DNA of 6,967 bases from Polynucleobacter meluiroseus (GTDB lineage Bacteria; Verrucomicrobiota; Verrucomicrobiia; Opitutales; UBA953): the NCBI GenBank assembly GCA_943323725.2, contig CALPIW020000082.1, forward strand, positions 1 to 6,967, given 5' to 3'. A program made the position numbers and the translations under genes. Below the pieces are notes generated by a model. It saw only the letters and a program-made list of their open reading frames with translations, ran no database searches and was not told the DNA's origin. Positions 6,222-6,967 of the stretch are shown here, piece by piece (within the stretch, counting starts at the first letter, position 1; each line of letters begins with the position of its first letter).

Positions 6222-6250
6222 GGTCTATGCGCCTGCCGACGATGGCTCAA
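6222..6250 (-). promoter_or_regulatory. Weak promoter-like element upstream of the transglutaminase-like gene
   Basis: On the complement, TTGAGC (6245-6250) and TAGACC (6222-6227) are 17 bases apart, matching the -35 and -10 consensus at 4 and 3 of 6 positions. Seven bases separate the -10-like hexamer from the ATG at 6214. This is the same close geometry as at the PA14-like gene, but the -10 match is poor and the call is tentative. Confidence 0.2.
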
Positions 6251-6272
6251 GGAGCGAGTGCGTCGGTGCTTT

Positions 6273-6288
6273 CGGATTGGCTAATCCG
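6273..6288. repeat. Perfect 6-base inverted repeat between divergent genes
   Basis: CGGATT (6273-6278) and AATCCG (6283-6288) flank a 4-base loop GGCT. It sits in the 104-base gap between the divergent transglutaminase-like and fmdB genes, 31 bases upstream of the fmdB start. It could be an operator half-site pair or a small hairpin in a 5' leader; no T-tract follows. Nothing else definite is visible in this gap. Confidence 0.3.
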
Positions 6289-6318
6289 GCCCCCGGCGTT
6301 TGCTCGACGGCGTCCGCC

Positions 6319-6528
6319 ATGCCGATCTTCGATTACACCTGCGCCGACTGCGGCAAGACCAGCGAGTTGCTCGTCCGCAGCTCCCAGGACAAGCCGGCCT
6401 GCCCGCACTGCGGTTCAGACAAGCTGGCGAAGCAGCTCCCGATGGTGGCGGTCAAGGGACTGAAGTTCGACCACGTCCACACGAACGGCTGCGGCTGCGG
6501 CCAGCCCCGCGGAGGCTGCGGTAACTGA
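6319..6528 (+). CDS. FmdB family zinc-ribbon protein
   Basis: A 69-residue protein. MPIFDYTCADCGK at the N-terminus is the hallmark of the FmdB/CxxC_CXXC_SSSS putative regulatory family. Two CxxC knuckles, Cys8/Cys11 and Cys28/Cys31 (CPHC), should bind one zinc ion. The start at 6319 is chosen because family members begin directly with MP(I/T)(Y/F)xYxC; a TTG 42 bases upstream is in frame but would add an unconserved leader. Function in the family is poorly defined; the first members were described near formamidase/amidase genes and proposed to be regulatory. The C-terminal 20 residues are unusual in being rich in His, Cys and Gly (His52, His54, Cys58, Cys60, Cys67). The M50 protease gene begins one base after its stop, so the two are probably translationally coupled. 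Confidence 0.9.
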   Translation: MPIFDYTCADCGKTSELLVRSSQDKPACPHCGSDKLAKQLPMVAVKGLKFDHVHTNGCGCGQPRGGCGN

Positions 6529-6529
6529 G

Positions 6530-6967
6530 ATGGACCTCGAGCACTTCCGCTGGGGCGCCCTCCAGCTCATCCTGCTGATCATCTCGATCGGGCTCCATGA
6601 GTTCGGCCACGCCTGGATGGCGGACGTGCGCGGCGACCCGCTCCCGCGCCTGCAGGGCCGCGTGACCCTCAACCCCTTCGCCCACACCGACCTGATCGGG
6701 ACCATCATCCTCCCGGCGGTCATGATCTTCCTCAGCCCGGGCTTCGGCCTCATCGGCTGGGGCAAACCGGTGCAGATCTCCCTGCCCAATCCGAAGACCC
6801 GCCGGATGGACGACATCTACATCACCCTGGCCGGCCCGGGGATGAACCTCGCGCTCTGCTTCGTGTTCGCCGTCATCGGCGGCCTAGGCGACTTCGACCC
6901 CCGCTCGCAGGCGGTGATCATCGATTTCTTGCAGATGGGCGTCTTCCTCAACGCCAGCCTGGTCGTC
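6530..6967 (+). CDS. Site-2-protease-type M50 zinc metalloprotease, N-terminal part (3' truncated by window)
   Basis: The frame is open from the ATG at 6530 to the window end (146 residues, no stop). Residues about 10-22 form a hydrophobic helix that runs into the zinc motif HEFGH (His23, Glu24, His27). The following GRVTLNPFAHTDLIGTIILP (43-62) is the conserved second block of this M50 subgroup, with Asp54 as the likely third zinc ligand. Further hydrophobic segments occur at about 56-73 and 106-123, the latter after the conserved AGPGMN (105-110) motif. It should be an integral membrane protease cleaving substrates within or near the membrane; its substrate is unknown, and no PDZ domain is seen in the visible part. 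It lies one base after the fmdB stop. A GGAGG at 6511-6515 is 14 bases before the ATG, rather far for a normal Shine-Dalgarno. Confidence 0.92.
   Translation, partial: MDLEHFRWGALQLILLIISIGLHEFGHAWMADVRGDPLPRLQGRVTLNPFAHTDLIGTIILPAVMIFLSPGFGLIGWGKPVQISLPNPKTRRMDDIYITLAGPGMNLALCFVFAVIGGLGDFDPRSQAVIIDFLQMGVFLNASLVV

Overview
The window is a compact, GC-rich bacterial chromosome segment. It carries ten protein-coding genes, two of them cut by the window edges. I see no mobile elements, CRISPR arrays, tRNA or rRNA genes, and no gene-free gap above about 120 bases. The gene content resembles a verrucomicrobial (Opitutae-like) genome. The clues are a Zn-alcohol dehydrogenase beside a fuconolactonase-type amidohydrolase, a glycine-rich membrane-anchored PA14-like protein, and near absence of Shine-Dalgarno sequences. 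This taxonomic guess is inference; no marker gene is present.

Layout. (1) 1-1068, + strand: the tail of a Zn-dependent sugar/sugar-acid dehydrogenase, then a complete COG3618 lactonase-type amidohydrolase. Together they look like the end of an oxidative deoxysugar or uronate catabolic operon. (2) 1079-2365, - strand: a 428-residue protein with one N-terminal membrane anchor, glycine-rich linkers and a C-terminal PA14-like domain, convergent with the lactonase. Its anchor carries the SxxxH spacing seen in TonB, and a promoter-like element sits almost directly against its start codon. (3) 2484-5548, + strand: a tight five-gene run with gaps of 9-27 bases. It encodes SlyX, a YedK/HMCES-type SRAP protein, a phosphomannose-isomerase-type cupin, a ROK sugar kinase and a family 2 glycosyltransferase. 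(4) 5552-6214, - strand: a transglutaminase-like hypothetical protein, convergent with the glycosyltransferase. (5) 6319-6967, + strand: an FmdB zinc-ribbon protein and, one base later, a site-2-protease-type M50 metalloprotease that runs off the right edge.

Functionally the window mixes sugar catabolism and activation (dehydrogenase, lactonase, cupin, ROK kinase), glycan synthesis (glycosyltransferase), DNA maintenance (SRAP) and envelope functions (anchored PA14-like protein, M50 protease). Most genes belong to recognisable families. The least explained gene is the membrane-anchored PA14-like protein, for which a TonB-like, energy-coupled role is proposed as a testable hypothesis, not a conclusion.
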